From Thermoproteus sp. (GTDB lineage: Archaea > Thermoproteota > Thermoprotei > Thermoproteales > Thermoproteaceae): a DNA stretch of 64,000 nucleotides. Every line of letters starts with the position of its first letter. The first letter of the stretch is position 1. Below the pieces are notes generated by a model, which was not told where the DNA came from, did not search any database, and worked only from the letters and a program-made list of their open reading frames with translations. The stretch spans positions 1,663,824 to 1,727,823 of the forward strand of contig JAWARJ010000001.1 in the NCBI GenBank assembly GCA_038893495.1. Direction: 5' to 3'. Position numbers and translations under genes: made by a program. This document shows positions 8,503 to 17,353 of this stretch, piece by piece.

Positions 8503-9117
8503 TTAAGGCCTGAGCGCGATCTTAACGGCGGCCTCTATGGTGGCCTCAGGGGAAGTCACATGCGGTATCCCCAGCTCTTTGAGCCTCTCCGAGGTGACAG
8601 GGCCTATGGCCACCACCTTCTTGCCGTGTAAATCTATATGTCGGGCCAAGACCTCCGCGACAAGCGAACTAGTCACGACTACCGCTGAGGCCGCTTCCAC
8701 TTCCTCCTTGAGCCTCTCGACGGCGTCTTCGCTTATTACGACGTCGTAAACCGGCACCTCTACTACGTCTGGCACTAGACGCCTCAACACGTCGTTGCCA
8801 GCACTGGACCTCAACACAATTACTCTCCCCGGCGCCATTTCGCCCAGCAACCTCGCGACGCCGTAGCTGGTGTATTCCTTCGGCGTTATACATCCGCCCA
8901 CCGCCTTCGCGGTCGAGGGGCCAACACAGATAACACACTTGAAGCGCCGCCTCAGCGACTCCACGTCGACAGCCTCGGCGACCATAGGGCTCATAACGAC
9001 TAAGTAGTCGCCCTCGGGCACCACGACGTCCTTACGTAAAATTACCTTCCCTATATTGACGCATCGGGCGCCCTCGGGACATGCCCCCTCCTTTATCCTG
9101 ACGACTAAGACCTGCAT
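8503..9117 (-). CDS. hemD: Uroporphyrinogen-III synthase
   Basis: Cyclises hydroxymethylbilane to uroporphyrinogen III. The family is poorly conserved; the 204-aa length, the two-lobed pattern and segments such as VIVLRSSAGND, VPVYDVV and VVVTSSLVAEVL fit HemD. Position between cobA (13-nt overlap) and the MET8-like gene supports the call strongly. Confidence 0.88.
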   Translation of the reverse strand: MQVLVVRIKEGACPEGARCVNIGKVILRKDVVVPEGDYLVVMSPMVAEAVDVESLRRRFKCVICVGPSTAKAVGGCITPKEYTSYGVARLLGEMAPGRVIVLRSSAGNDVLRRLVPDVVEVPVYDVVISEDAVERLKEEVEAASAVVVTSSLVAEVLARHIDLHGKKVVAIGPVTSERLKELGIPHVTSPEATIEAAVKIALRP

Positions 9118-9833
9118 GTCCTACGTAATTGCGCGCCTCTTTCGACCACCTTGCCTATCACAATTATCGAGGGGTTGGGCACAGAGCCGAGCTTGTCCAG
9201 CGTGGTCTCCACGTATTCCTCGTCCTCGAAGTACGCGGATTTTATAACGGCGACTGGAGTATCCGGCGAGAGGCCGCCCTCCTTGAGCTCAGCCGCTATG
9301 TCGCTCGCAGAGGAGGCGCCCATATATATTATTATCGTATCTACCGCCCGCGCCAACCTCTTGAAGTCGACTTGTCGCGTCCCCTTGCGGGGGTCCTCCT
9401 TTCCGGTCACCAAGACGACGGAGCTGGCGGTGCCCCTCACGACGGGGGGTATGTAGTACTTGGCGGGCGCCGCCAATCCGCTGGTCACTCCCGGCACGAA
9501 CTCGCAAGGCACTCCCCTGCTTGCGAGGTATTCGCACTCCTCGAACCCTCTGCCGAACACTAGGGGATCGCCGCCGTGGAGCCTCACGACTACGCCGAAG
9601 CGTTGCGAGTATTCGTACAGCAAAGCGTTTATCTCCTCCTGCGAGGGACCCAGGCCTCCAGGCCTTTTGCCCACGTCGACAAGGACGGCGCCGGGCTTCG
9701 CGTAGCTCAAAAGGGACTTGGCGACGAGTCTATCGTATAGGATCGCGTCGGCCATCTGTATCAGCTTGAGCCCCCTTACGGTAATGAGCTCGGGATCCCC
9801 GGGGCCAGCGCCCACAATGTACACGCGACCCAC
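9105..9833 (-). CDS. cobA: Uroporphyrinogen-III C-methyltransferase
   Basis: SAM-dependent methylase that converts uroporphyrinogen III to precorrin-2, the branch point towards siroheme and cobalamin. Motifs YIVGAGPGDPELITVRG, ADAILYDRLV and LHGGDPLVFGRG are diagnostic. I place the start at GTG 9833 (243 aa); the frame is open up to 9935, but that extension would overlap the divergent hemL and does not resemble the family. It is the first gene of the cobA-hemD-MET8-hemB operon. Confidence 0.95.
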   Translation of the reverse strand: MGRVYIVGAGPGDPELITVRGLKLIQMADAILYDRLVAKSLLSYAKPGAVLVDVGKRPGGLGPSQEEINALLYEYSQRFGVVVRLHGGDPLVFGRGFEECEYLASRGVPCEFVPGVTSGLAAPAKYYIPPVVRGTASSVVLVTGKEDPRKGTRQVDFKRLARAVDTIIIYMGASSASDIAAELKEGGLSPDTPVAVIKSAYFEDEEYVETTLDKLGSVPNPSIIVIGKVVERGAQLRRTCRS

Positions 9834-9863
9834 ACAGAAATTTAGGGGTCTATTTTTAACCTC
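9834..9863. promoter_or_regulatory. Divergent promoter region cobA / hemL
   Basis: Only 30 nt separate the two divergent start codons. The T/A-rich TCTATTTTTAAC at 9849-9860 is the only promoter-like element, so the two genes may share or compete for basal factors, tying siroheme-branch and early pathway expression together. Confidence 0.35.
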
Positions 9864-11141
9864 ATGGATATCTGGACGAGGGCCAAGGCGGTCTTTCCCG
9901 GTGGCGTGAACTCGCCCGCAAGAGCCTTGAAACACCTAGAGAGGCCGTTGGTGGCCGAGAGGGCCGAGGGGCCGTATATATTTACAGATAGAGGCCGCTT
10001 GATCGACTTCTGCGCGGCTTTCGGCGCAATAATCTTAGGGCATAACAATCCCAGAGTCAGAGAGGCCGTCGTAAGACAGCTGGAGCGGGGATGGATATAC
10101 GCCTTACTCACAGAGCAGGAAGTCGCCTTCGCTGAGGCCATAAAGTCGCACATGCCCTCTATATCTAAAATCAGATTTGTGAACACAGGGACGGAGGCCA
10201 CCATGAACGCCATAAGGCTGGCCAGAGGCTACACGAAACGCGACGTAATTATAAAATTCGACGGCAATTTCCATGGGTCTCACGACTACGTGTTGGTCAA
10301 GGCCGGTTCCGGCGCCGCCACGTGGGGCGTCCCCACAAGCGCTGGTATACCTCAAGATGTGGTGAAACTGACAGTCGTGGTGCCCTATAACGACGCAGAC
10401 GCGTTTCGACGCGCCGCAAGAGAGGTAGGCGACAGGCTCGCCGCAGTCATAGTGGAGCCCATAGCCGGAAATTACGGCTTGATAATACCGGACACAGACT
10501 TCCTCAAGGCCTTGAGGGAAGAAACCGAGGCGGTAGGAGCCCTGTTGATCTTCGACGAGGTGATCACCGGCTTTAGGGTTGGGCTGTCCGGCGCGCAGGG
10601 ACATTTCGGCGTGAGGCCCGACCTCACCACCTTGGGGAAGGTCATAGGCGGGGGCTTCCCCATAGGCGCCTTCGGCGGGAGGGAAGACGTAATGGACCTC
10701 TTATCGCCTCAAGGGCCCGTCTACAACGCCGGCACGTACAACGCCCACCCCGTCTCGATAGCCGCCGGTATGGCCGTCTTGAAGGAGCTTGAGGGCGGAG
10801 GGCCCTACGGAGTAGCCAATTCGGCCGCCGCCAAAATGGCTAGGGGCATAGAGGAGATAGCGCAGAGGTACGGCTTCGACATTGTGGTGAAGCAAATAAC
10901 GTCTATGTTCCAGTTCTACTTCAAGCGCGGCGACGTGAAGACTCCACAAGACGTAAGGGAAAGCAACGAAAAACTGTACCTAAAGCTCCACGAAATCGCG
11001 TTGGGCCAGGGAGTATATCTGGCCCCCAGCCAATACGAGGTGAACTTCACCACCGCGGCCCATACGCCAGACGTGATAGAAGAAGCGCTGGGGGCACTCG
11101 AGACCTCCTTTAAGAAGTTGAAGCAACTTGCGGCTTTTTAG
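9864..11141 (+). CDS. hemL: Glutamate-1-semialdehyde 2,1-aminomutase
   Basis: PLP enzyme that moves the amino group to form 5-aminolevulinate in the C5 pathway. Class-III aminotransferase features are clear: FVNTGTEATMNAIRLARG, FDEVITGFRVG, and the PLP lysine in TLGKVIGGGFPIG. The 425-aa length is standard. The last 32 nt overlap the convergent 3' end of hemA, whose product makes the substrate of this enzyme. Confidence 0.97.
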   Translation: MDIWTRAKAVFPGGVNSPARALKHLERPLVAERAEGPYIFTDRGRLIDFCAAFGAIILGHNNPRVREAVVRQLERGWIYALLTEQEVAFAEAIKSHMPSISKIRFVNTGTEATMNAIRLARGYTKRDVIIKFDGNFHGSHDYVLVKAGSGAATWGVPTSAGIPQDVVKLTVVVPYNDADAFRRAAREVGDRLAAVIVEPIAGNYGLIIPDTDFLKALREETEAVGALLIFDEVITGFRVGLSGAQGHFGVRPDLTTLGKVIGGGFPIGAFGGREDVMDLLSPQGPVYNAGTYNAHPVSIAAGMAVLKELEGGGPYGVANSAAAKMARGIEEIAQRYGFDIVVKQITSMFQFYFKRGDVKTPQDVRESNEKLYLKLHEIALGQGVYLAPSQYEVNFTTAAHTPDVIEEALGALETSFKKLKQLAAF

Positions 11142-12309
11142 CGAGCTTTCTGGCCTCCCGTAGTATCTCAATAGCATCGTCAAGACGGCCGCTCTCGGCG
11201 AATTTCTTCAAGGCTTCTATTAACGGCAAGACGGCCCTTTTGGCGGCCGACCTGGCGGCTGTCATCGAGTCGGCCCCCGCTCTAAGCGCCTCCTCTTGGG
11301 AGGCCGAGGCCACGTATTGCATGAATTCGCCCAGTTCTAGCTCGAAGATCCTCCTAGCCAGAGCCCTCTCGATGTTGTCTACCTCGATTAGCGCCAAAGC
11401 TCGTATTTCCTCTACTGCCGATATTCTGTCTTTATTGTAACGCTCGGCAAGGCCTTGAAGGTCGTCGATCCTCACCACCTCGACGGGGAGGCCCCTTGCG
11501 ACGTTGCCGGGAACGCCTAGGTCGACAATTACCTTGACCCTACTGCCCTCGGGTATCTTCACGATTATGGGCTCGAAGGACATGGCCGTGGTGAACACGA
11601 CATCGCACATCTTCAAGCACTTCTCGACATTCCTTTCGTCTAGGCTCATCGCAATTGCGCCGTATTTCTCCGCCACTTCTTTAGCCCTTTCGAAGGTGCG
11701 GTTTAAGATATATATGTACTGGGCCCCTTCGTCCCTCAGCTCCTTGACAAGCCCGCTCCCCACAGACCCCGCGCCTATAACGCCGAACGTCAACTTGCTT
11801 AAATCGCCGAGGCGCTCCTTCACGTAAATAATCGAGAGGCTACCCAATCCCCGCGGCCCTCTGGATATGCTAGTAGTGGTCCTTACGGCCTTGCCAAACC
11901 TTATGGCCCTCTCCACCACGGTCTTCAACGGCTCTCTAGTTATATGGGCCCTCACTTGGCTGTCGAAGGCCTCCTCCATCTGGCCCAATATGTCGGTCTC
12001 GCCTAGAAGCATCGAGTCGAGCCCAGCCGCGACCTCCAGTAGATGTAACGCCGCCTCGCGCCCCCTCCTTATCACCACCTTATCGGAATACTCCTTGTAG
12101 TGTGCCAAGACCGCCTTAACTGCATGTTGAGGGACGCCCCAGGCGTAGACTTCAACACGATTGCAAGTATGGAGGACATAGAGCGGTATGGGGAAATGCG
12201 GGGCGACGCCCACAAGCTCCATAACGCTCCTCCCCAATTCGCCCAACTTGTCGGTAGGCACCTCTCTAAACGTTATGGACGCCGAAAACAGTTCGTCCAA
12301 GAGGGCCAT
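11110..12309 (-). CDS. hemA: Glutamyl-tRNA reductase
   Basis: Reduces Glu-tRNA(Glu) with NADPH to glutamate-1-semialdehyde, committing glutamate to tetrapyrroles. The catalytic Cys sits in LHTCNRVEVYAWG; LLGETDILGQM and the NADPH-binding GVIGAGSVGSGLV follow, then the C-terminal dimerisation helices. 399 aa is normal. It is convergent with hemL and divergent from hemC, so the early pathway genes are in three separate transcription units. Confidence 0.97.
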   Translation of the reverse strand: MALLDELFSASITFREVPTDKLGELGRSVMELVGVAPHFPIPLYVLHTCNRVEVYAWGVPQHAVKAVLAHYKEYSDKVVIRRGREAALHLLEVAAGLDSMLLGETDILGQMEEAFDSQVRAHITREPLKTVVERAIRFGKAVRTTTSISRGPRGLGSLSIIYVKERLGDLSKLTFGVIGAGSVGSGLVKELRDEGAQYIYILNRTFERAKEVAEKYGAIAMSLDERNVEKCLKMCDVVFTTAMSFEPIIVKIPEGSRVKVIVDLGVPGNVARGLPVEVVRIDDLQGLAERYNKDRISAVEEIRALALIEVDNIERALARRIFELELGEFMQYVASASQEEALRAGADSMTAARSAAKRAVLPLIEALKKFAESGRLDDAIEILREARKLAKKPQVASTS

Positions 12310-12376
12310 TGATAGTGAGGTTTTTTGCTCTATTTAAATTGTGATATATTTTTAACCGAAGGCAGGAGGCCGCTGT

Positions 12377-13291
12377 GTGAAAATAAGAGTGGCCACTAGG
12401 GGGAGTAGATTGAGCCTAATACAGACCGAGATGTTCCTAAACCAAATAAGAAGTGTGGAGCCCGATGTCGAGTTTGAAGTGATAACCGTAAAGACGTCGG
12501 GCGACTTGGTGCAAGACAAGCCGCTTTACGCCATAGGCGTAAAGGGCATATTCGAGAAGGAAGTAAATCTGGCGGTGCTCAGGGGCGAGGCGGATATAGC
12601 CGTCCACTCGCTGAAGGACCTGCCTTCCGAGATACACGAAGACCTCATAGTCGCAGGCTATTCGAGGAGGGACCCCCCATACGACGTCGTAGCCAGCCTC
12701 CGCGGCTATACTATATACGACCTGCCGCGCGGAGCTAAAGTGGGCACCTCCAGCGTCAGGAGGGCGGCCTTCGTCAAGAACATAAGGCCCGACCTACGCG
12801 TAGAGACCTTGAGGGGCAATGTCGACACTAGAGTGAATAAAGTGCTACAGGGGGTCGTTGACGCGGCGATTTTGGCGGAGGCCGGCCTCGTGAGACTCTA
12901 CGGCGGGAAGCCGCCGCTTGAAATACGGCGAGTGAGGCCGGAAGAAGTGCCGCCGCCCCCCGGACAAGGCATTGTGGCGGCGGTGGCCCGGGCGAAAGAC
13001 AGCTGGATAGTGGACCTTCTGAGGAAGGCAAGCGACTATAAGGCAATGCTAGAGGCCAAAGCGGAGAGGACCTTCCTAAGAGAGGTTGGCGCTAGTTGCC
13101 ACACAGCTATAGGCGGCCTCGCCTCTGCGACTACAAGCGGTATAGAGTTTATAGCAGGATATGCCGCCCCTGACGGTAGCAGGAAAGTCATACTGAAAAT
13201 ATTCGGCGAAGACCCAGAGGAGGTAGGACTAAGGGCCGCCAGAACGTTAAAGGAATTGATCTACGAAATAGAACGCCGTCAGCTACGTTAA
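12377..13291 (+). CDS. hemC: Porphobilinogen deaminase (hydroxymethylbilane synthase)
   Basis: Joins four porphobilinogens into hydroxymethylbilane. The N-terminal [40 protein letters not shown], and the dipyrromethane-cofactor Cys in [11 protein letters not shown] are all present in 304 aa. Start GTG 12377 follows a purine-rich GCAGGAGG and a TATA-like ATATTTTTAACC. Divergent from hemA across 67 nt. Confidence 0.97.
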   Translation: MKIRVATRGSRLSLIQTEMFLNQIRSVEPDVEFEVITVKTSGDLVQDKPLYAIGVKGIFEKEVNLAVLRGEADIAVHSLKDLPSEIHEDLIVAGYSRRDPPYDVVASLRGYTIYDLPRGAKVGTSSVRRAAFVKNIRPDLRVETLRGNVDTRVNKVLQGVVDAAILAEAGLVRLYGGKPPLEIRRVRPEEVPPPPGQGIVAAVARAKDSWIVDLLRKASDYKAMLEAKAERTFLREVGASCHTAIGGLASATTSGIEFIAGYAAPDGSRKVILKIFGEDPEEVGLRAARTLKELIYEIERRQLR

Positions 13292-13322
13292 AAATTTTAA
13301 AGCTCCTATACTCATTCTGGCG

Positions 13323-13424
13323 GGGCCGGTAGTCTAGCGGAAGGACGCCCAGGAGTTGCCCCGCATGGGGCGCCGCGTAGGCCTTGCGCGCGGGAGATCC
13401 CGGGTTCGAATCCCGGCCGGTCCA
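13323..13424 (+). tRNA. tRNA-Ala (UGC) with noncanonical intron at 29/30
   Basis: Acceptor GGGCCGG pairs with CCGGTCC and contains the G3-U70 pair that identifies alanine tRNA; discriminator A; T arm CCGGG-TTCGAAT-CCCGG. Removing a 30-nt intron at 13351-13380 (between positions 29 and 30; register may shift slightly) restores the anticodon stem CCCGC/GCGGG and the loop CTTGCGC with anticodon TGC. CCA is not encoded. Such introns need the broad-specificity crenarchaeal splicing endonuclease. Confidence 0.93.
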
Positions 13425-13477
13425 CTGACATTTTATCGACTACGTTAAGATTATATTTCTCTAGAGGGCTTTTTGTC

Positions 13478-14038
13478 ATGACTAAATTAGCAAAACCTTG
13501 CATCTTGCTGGGCCGTTGTCCAGGCGATCTGGGAGATACAGAGGTTCTCTGGTTCGGCGAGGCTAAATGTGTGTCCAAGGCGTCGGCAATAGTGAAGCTC
13601 TTCGGGGCGTTGGAGGCCGCTGTGGTACATATAAACCTCGCCGCCGTGAAGGCTGAGGGGAAGTATAAAAGGGCCTTGTGGCTGGCCCTCTGGTCCCTTC
13701 AGTATGCCGGCTTCTATCTCTCCACAGGAGATAAGAAGTTTTTGGATATGGCGTTCAAATCTCTAAACCGTGCCGTGAAGTTGGCCTTCGTCCTCGCGTC
13801 GGATGCCCCCTTGGGCTGGGTCATATGTCTAGACGAATTATGTGCCTATATAAACGCCGCGAGGACCTGGGTCAGGTGGACAGAACGCAGGTTGGCGCAA
13901 GTCGACAGGGGAAGGGAGGTCATAATGCTTTTGAACCATGTGGGGAATGTCCTCTTCGAGCTCATGAGGGCGAGGGCCCATATAGTTATAAGCGGCGGTA
14001 AGGCCTTTAGATATATCCCCCCTCCGCCGACCTACTAA
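13478..14038 (+). CDS. Probable PduO-type cob(I)alamin adenosyltransferase
   Basis: A 186-aa helical protein. It aligns by eye with the PduO/ATR family: GDLGDTEVLWFGEAKCVSKA corresponds to the family's GDDGTTSLFG..RVSKD start, the next helix KLFGALEAAVVHINLA to the YGTVDELNSALGLA helix, and ARTWVRWTERRLA plus NHVGNVLFELMRARA to the R..CRRAER and NRLSDLLFVLAR motifs. It would attach adenosyl to cobalamin. Several ATP-site residues differ, so activity is uncertain. TATA-like AAGATTATATTT lies about 25 nt upstream. Proximity to the siroheme/corrin branch genes is suggestive. Confidence 0.6.
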   Translation: MTKLAKPCILLGRCPGDLGDTEVLWFGEAKCVSKASAIVKLFGALEAAVVHINLAAVKAEGKYKRALWLALWSLQYAGFYLSTGDKKFLDMAFKSLNRAVKLAFVLASDAPLGWVICLDELCAYINAARTWVRWTERRLAQVDRGREVIMLLNHVGNVLFELMRARAHIVISGGKAFRYIPPPPTY

Positions 14039-14068
14039 ACTTTTAAAGCCCCCATACTCAGCACCTTT

Positions 14069-14539
14069 GTGTCTGAGGTCAGAGCAATAGTACGTATTGG
14101 GGACACCGATCTGGACGGCACTAAGGCTGTAGCGTACGCGCTGGCTCGCATTAAGGGCATAGGGATATCTGCGGCATTTGCTATATGCCGGAGGCTAGGC
14201 ATAGACCCCCAAGCTCCCCTAGGCTCGTTGGGCGAGGAGCAGGTGAGCAAGCTGGATTGGGCTGTGAGGAATCTACATGAGATCGCGCCTGCGTGGTTCT
14301 TAAATAGGCGTAGGGACCCTGTGAATGGACGCGACGCCCATCTAATTGGCTCCGACTTGATCTTAGCTGCCAAGAACGATATAGACCTCATGAAGAAGTT
14401 GAGGAGCTGGAAGGGCATGAGACACGCCGCTGGCTTGAAGGTCAGAGGCCAGCGCACAGTCACTACTGGCAGGTTCGGCCCCACTGCGGGAGTAGCCAAG
14501 AAGAAAGAGGCACAGCCGGGAGGCGGGGCGAAGCAATAG
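14069..14539 (+). CDS. rps13: 30S ribosomal protein S13
   Basis: Head protein of the small subunit contacting tRNA and the large subunit. Conserved features: VRIGDTDLDGTKAVAYALARIKGIG near the N terminus, and SWKGMRHAAGLKVRGQRT near the C terminus, followed by a basic tail. The GTG start has a TATA-like CTTTTAAAGCC about 25 nt upstream. Followed after 2 nt by rps4, as usual in archaea. Confidence 0.97.
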   Translation: MSEVRAIVRIGDTDLDGTKAVAYALARIKGIGISAAFAICRRLGIDPQAPLGSLGEEQVSKLDWAVRNLHEIAPAWFLNRRRDPVNGRDAHLIGSDLILAAKNDIDLMKKLRSWKGMRHAAGLKVRGQRTVTTGRFGPTAGVAKKKEAQPGGGAKQ

Positions 14540-14541
14540 CC

Positions 14542-15057
14542 ATGGGCGGCAAAAAGAAGAGTAGAAAGACCTACCTCGACGGCAAGCCGAAAAAGTTGTG
14601 GAACACCCAACTGTTGCTAGAAGAGCTACAGCTGATGGGCGAATACGGCCTTAGGAACAAGCGGGAGCTCTGGAAGGCCAGAGCCGTCTTGAAGCACATA
14701 GTGAGGCGCGCCAGAAGTCTACTCTCGATGAGGGCTGAGGAGAGGGCGCCGCTGGAGATGCCCTTCAAGGAGAGGCTATATAAAATGGGCTTTATAGAGG
14801 ACATCAACATACCGCTCGATAGGGTGTTATCGCTAGACGTGAGGGCGGTGTTGGACAGACGCCTCCAGACTATAGTCTACAAGAGGGGGCTCGCCAAGAC
14901 GCCTTATGAGGCGAGGCAGTTGATCGCCCACGGCCATATAGCCATCAACGGCAGGAGGGTAAGATCGCCCGGCTTTTTGGTTCCAAGAGATCTGGAGGAT
15001 AAAATAACGTACGCCCCCACGAGCCCGTTGGCCGCAAGGGCCCAACAGGCCCAATAG
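14542..15057 (+). CDS. rps4: 30S ribosomal protein S4
   Basis: Primary 16S rRNA-binding protein. The S4 RNA-binding domain is clear: LDRRLQTIVYKRGLAKTPYE followed by ARQLIAHGHIAINGRRV and SPGFLVP. 171 aa is the archaeal length. In most archaea S11 and RpoD follow; here the isoaspartyl peptidase gene begins immediately after the stop codon, so the operon is truncated relative to the common order. Confidence 0.97.
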   Translation: MGGKKKSRKTYLDGKPKKLWNTQLLLEELQLMGEYGLRNKRELWKARAVLKHIVRRARSLLSMRAEERAPLEMPFKERLYKMGFIEDINIPLDRVLSLDVRAVLDRRLQTIVYKRGLAKTPYEARQLIAHGHIAINGRRVRSPGFLVPRDLEDKITYAPTSPLAARAQQAQ

Positions 15058-16002
15058 ATGGACCCAGTAGTCGCAGTACATGGAGGAGCTGGTAGGTGGA
15101 GCATAAAGCCCGAGGAGGAGAGCCGCGTCCGTAAGGCGCTGGCCGACGCCGTCGCGACAGGTCTCTACGCGATGGCGCGCGGCAACGCAATAGACGCAGT
15201 GGTCGAAGCCGTGGCGTCTATGGAGAGTTCCGGCGTTTTTAATGCTGGTGTCAGCTCTGTATATACCATATCGGGCAGAGTTCAGATGGACGCAGGCATT
15301 ATGGACGGCAGGACTGGGAGGGCTGGCGCCGTGGCTTCGGTGGAAGACGTCAAGAGTCCCGTACGGCTCGCTAGATATGTCTTGGAGTCTACAGAACATG
15401 TATTAATAGTTGGCGAGGGGGCTACGGAAATAGCCCGCACGGCCGGCATGCTCGCGGCCAGATCTCTATTTTACAGCGAGGAGAAGAACAGGAGGTTTAG
15501 AGACATAAAGGCCGATGCCTCTGCCGGCCGTTGGCATTACACCAAAGTAGTGGAGCTGGCTAAAAAGCTCGGCATAGGAGATACCGTGGGCGCAGTGGCG
15601 TTAGATAAAGACGGCAACTTAGCCGCGGCCACTTCTACAGGCGGAGTCTGGTTGAAACTAGACGGTCGGGTCGGCGATTCGCCTATCCCAGGCGCCGGGT
15701 TCTGGGCCGAGAACGGCGTCGGCGCCTTTTCGGCGACAGGCGTCGGCGAGGCCATTATTTTAAGTCTGGCGTCGTTTAGAGCCGCCGAGCTTGTAAGATC
15801 CGGCTTAGATATAAACGAGGCCTTGAGGAGAACTGTCGAGTTCGTCACCAAGAGGTTCGGGCCCGATACTATAGGCATCTTGGGCGTAGACCACAAGGGC
15901 AGAGTGTCCGCCGCCTTCAACACACACGCCATGGCCAGAGCTTGGGGCTCCGGCGGGGAAGTCAAAAGGATAGCCTTACGTAAAGAAGAACTCTGGCCTT
16001 AA
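15058..16002 (+). CDS. Isoaspartyl peptidase / L-asparaginase (plant-type, Ntn hydrolase)
   Basis: Self-cleaving N-terminal nucleophile hydrolase that degrades isoaspartyl peptides and asparagine. The N-terminal VAVHGGAG motif, the autocleavage site GDTVGAVALD with nucleophile Thr, and STGGVWLKLDGRVGDSPIPG are diagnostic. 314 aa is normal. It begins one base after rps4 stops and is probably co-transcribed. Repair or disposal of isomerised aspartate is plausible at high temperature. Confidence 0.92.
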   Translation: MDPVVAVHGGAGRWSIKPEEESRVRKALADAVATGLYAMARGNAIDAVVEAVASMESSGVFNAGVSSVYTISGRVQMDAGIMDGRTGRAGAVASVEDVKSPVRLARYVLESTEHVLIVGEGATEIARTAGMLAARSLFYSEEKNRRFRDIKADASAGRWHYTKVVELAKKLGIGDTVGAVALDKDGNLAAATSTGGVWLKLDGRVGDSPIPGAGFWAENGVGAFSATGVGEAIILSLASFRAAELVRSGLDINEALRRTVEFVTKRFGPDTIGILGVDHKGRVSAAFNTHAMARAWGSGGEVKRIALRKEELWP

Positions 16003-16220
16003 GCCCTCTTCCGCCAGGTCTTGGTGTCGGGGTCGAACTTAAACCCCATCTTCTTCAGCTTAGAGATGGTATTCCTGAACTCGTCTTCAGGCAGACGGCG
16101 GCCGCGGCCGACTTTGACTACTAGCTCGTCGTCCTCCTTAGTCACATCTACAGGAAGTTTAGACAATTCGCCTTCTATGTCGACATTCCTAGGTCTCCGA
16201 CGACCTTCCTCTTCGCCCAT
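15999..16220 (-). CDS. Small conserved hypothetical protein
   Basis: A 73-aa hydrophilic, charged protein with no recognised family. The C-terminal half (EFRNTISKLKKMGFKFDPDT, ending WRKRA) looks like a small folded unit predicted as helix then strand. Convergent with the peptidase gene (4-nt overlap). The AT-rich stretch around 16235 could hold its promoter. Confidence 0.6.
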   Translation of the reverse strand: MGEEEGRRRPRNVDIEGELSKLPVDVTKEDDELVVKVGRGRRLPEDEFRNTISKLKKMGFKFDPDTKTWRKRA

Positions 16221-16248
16221 TCGAGTTGAGGAATACCGGTTATTAAGT

Positions 16249-16602
16249 TTATGCCAGCCGGTTCAGCCGTATTATCTTCCTCAGAGCGAGCTCCTCAGCC
16301 CACTTGGGCAGCTGGCCGTGTCTTAACACCTCGGCGACTAGTTCCTCCACCTCATCGCAGTCCCTCCCTCCCTGCTTCCTACATATCTCGACTAGATATT
16401 TCGATCTGGCCTCAAATAGGTCTAGGCCCATGGGCACCTTTCTACATTCGTGGTCGTAGGTATAGCCGCGCTTCAGATCGGCTAGGTGGAGATAGAGGTG
16501 AGCCGCGGCCTTCGCCAAATCCATAGGGCCCGGCTCTACATATACGCCGTCTTTCTTGGCGTAACAGCTCCTAATCCCCGAATATATAGAAGATTCCTTC
16601 AT
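16249..16602 (-). CDS. Hypothetical protein
   Basis: A 117-aa soluble, helix-rich protein if started at ATG 16602; the frame is open to 16671, but that longer form would overlap the divergent DUF72 gene. It contains four Cys (RSCYAKK, HECRK, EICRK, GRDCDE) that are not arranged as a recognisable zinc site. Function unknown. Confidence 0.6.
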   Translation of the reverse strand: MKESSIYSGIRSCYAKKDGVYVEPGPMDLAKAAAHLYLHLADLKRGYTYDHECRKVPMGLDLFEARSKYLVEICRKQGGRDCDEVEELVAEVLRHGQLPKWAEELALRKIIRLNRLA

Positions 16603-16642
16603 GTCGCTCTGTAGGATTTTAATTATATCTCCATTAGACAAC

Positions 16643-17353
16643 ATGATAGTAGGGACTTGCGGCTTCCCCAAAAGCAGAAAGGAGATCTACAAGTCGCTGG
16701 ACGCCGTGGAGCTACAGGAGACTTTTTATAACTTCCCAAGGGAGGAGAGAATGAAGGCGTTGGCGGAAGAGGCGCCGCCCGGATTCGTATTCGCCGTGAA
16801 GGTATTCCAGGGGCTGACCCATCCGGCGGGAAGCCCGACATATAGGAGGACTAGAGGGTTCAGCCCGGGGCCTGGCCACGGCCTTCTAAGGCCCACGAGA
16901 GAGAACTTAGAGCTCTGGGACGCCTTTAGGAGGGCCGTGGAGCCCTTGAGGCCGCGCGTGTATATATTCCAGACGCCGCCCAGCATGGGCGTGGAGTTAT
17001 TAAGGGAGGCGGTGGAGTTCTTCAGGACGATAAGAGGCGAGGGAATCTTCGTTTGGGAGCCTAGAGGCGCCATAGCGAGTATACCCAACTTAGACGAAAT
17101 TCTCAGCGAAGTCGGCGTCTCGTTGGTAGTAGATCCCTTGAGGAAGGCTGTGCCGAGGTCGCCCATATATTACTTCAGGCTCCACGGCCTCGGGAGGGGC
17201 GAAGTCAACTATAGCTACAGATATACGGACGAAGATCTCGCCCGCCTTCTGGAAATAGTCAAGAAATTAGAAAATCCATATGTTATGTTCAATAATGTAT
17301 ATATGTTTGAAGATGCTGTCAGATTTAAAAAATTGTTAAAGGTCAGCTTCTAA
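16643..17353 (+). CDS. DUF72 family protein (YecE-like)
   Basis: A TIM-barrel-like protein of unknown function widespread in archaea and bacteria. Start MIVGTCGFPKSRKEIY matches the family's IyVGTsGw opening; ETFYNFPRE, FVFAVKVFQGLTH and the segment around YYFRLHG are also typical. 236 aa. I reject an upstream in-frame ATG at 16601 because family members begin at the VGT strand. The 3' end overlaps the convergent gene by 11 nt. Confidence 0.88.
   Translation: MIVGTCGFPKSRKEIYKSLDAVELQETFYNFPREERMKALAEEAPPGFVFAVKVFQGLTHPAGSPTYRRTRGFSPGPGHGLLRPTRENLELWDAFRRAVEPLRPRVYIFQTPPSMGVELLREAVEFFRTIRGEGIFVWEPRGAIASIPNLDEILSEVGVSLVVDPLRKAVPRSPIYYFRLHGLGRGEVNYSYRYTDEDLARLLEIVKKLENPYVMFNNVYMFEDAVRFKKLLKVSF

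Noticed and set aside
9834-9935. Upstream extension of cobA to an in-frame start at 9935
   Set aside because: It would cover the divergent hemL start, has no family resemblance, and GTG 9833 begins right at the conserved first strand.
10104-10604. Open frame on the minus strand
   Set aside because: Antisense to the middle of hemL including its PLP region; shadow frame.
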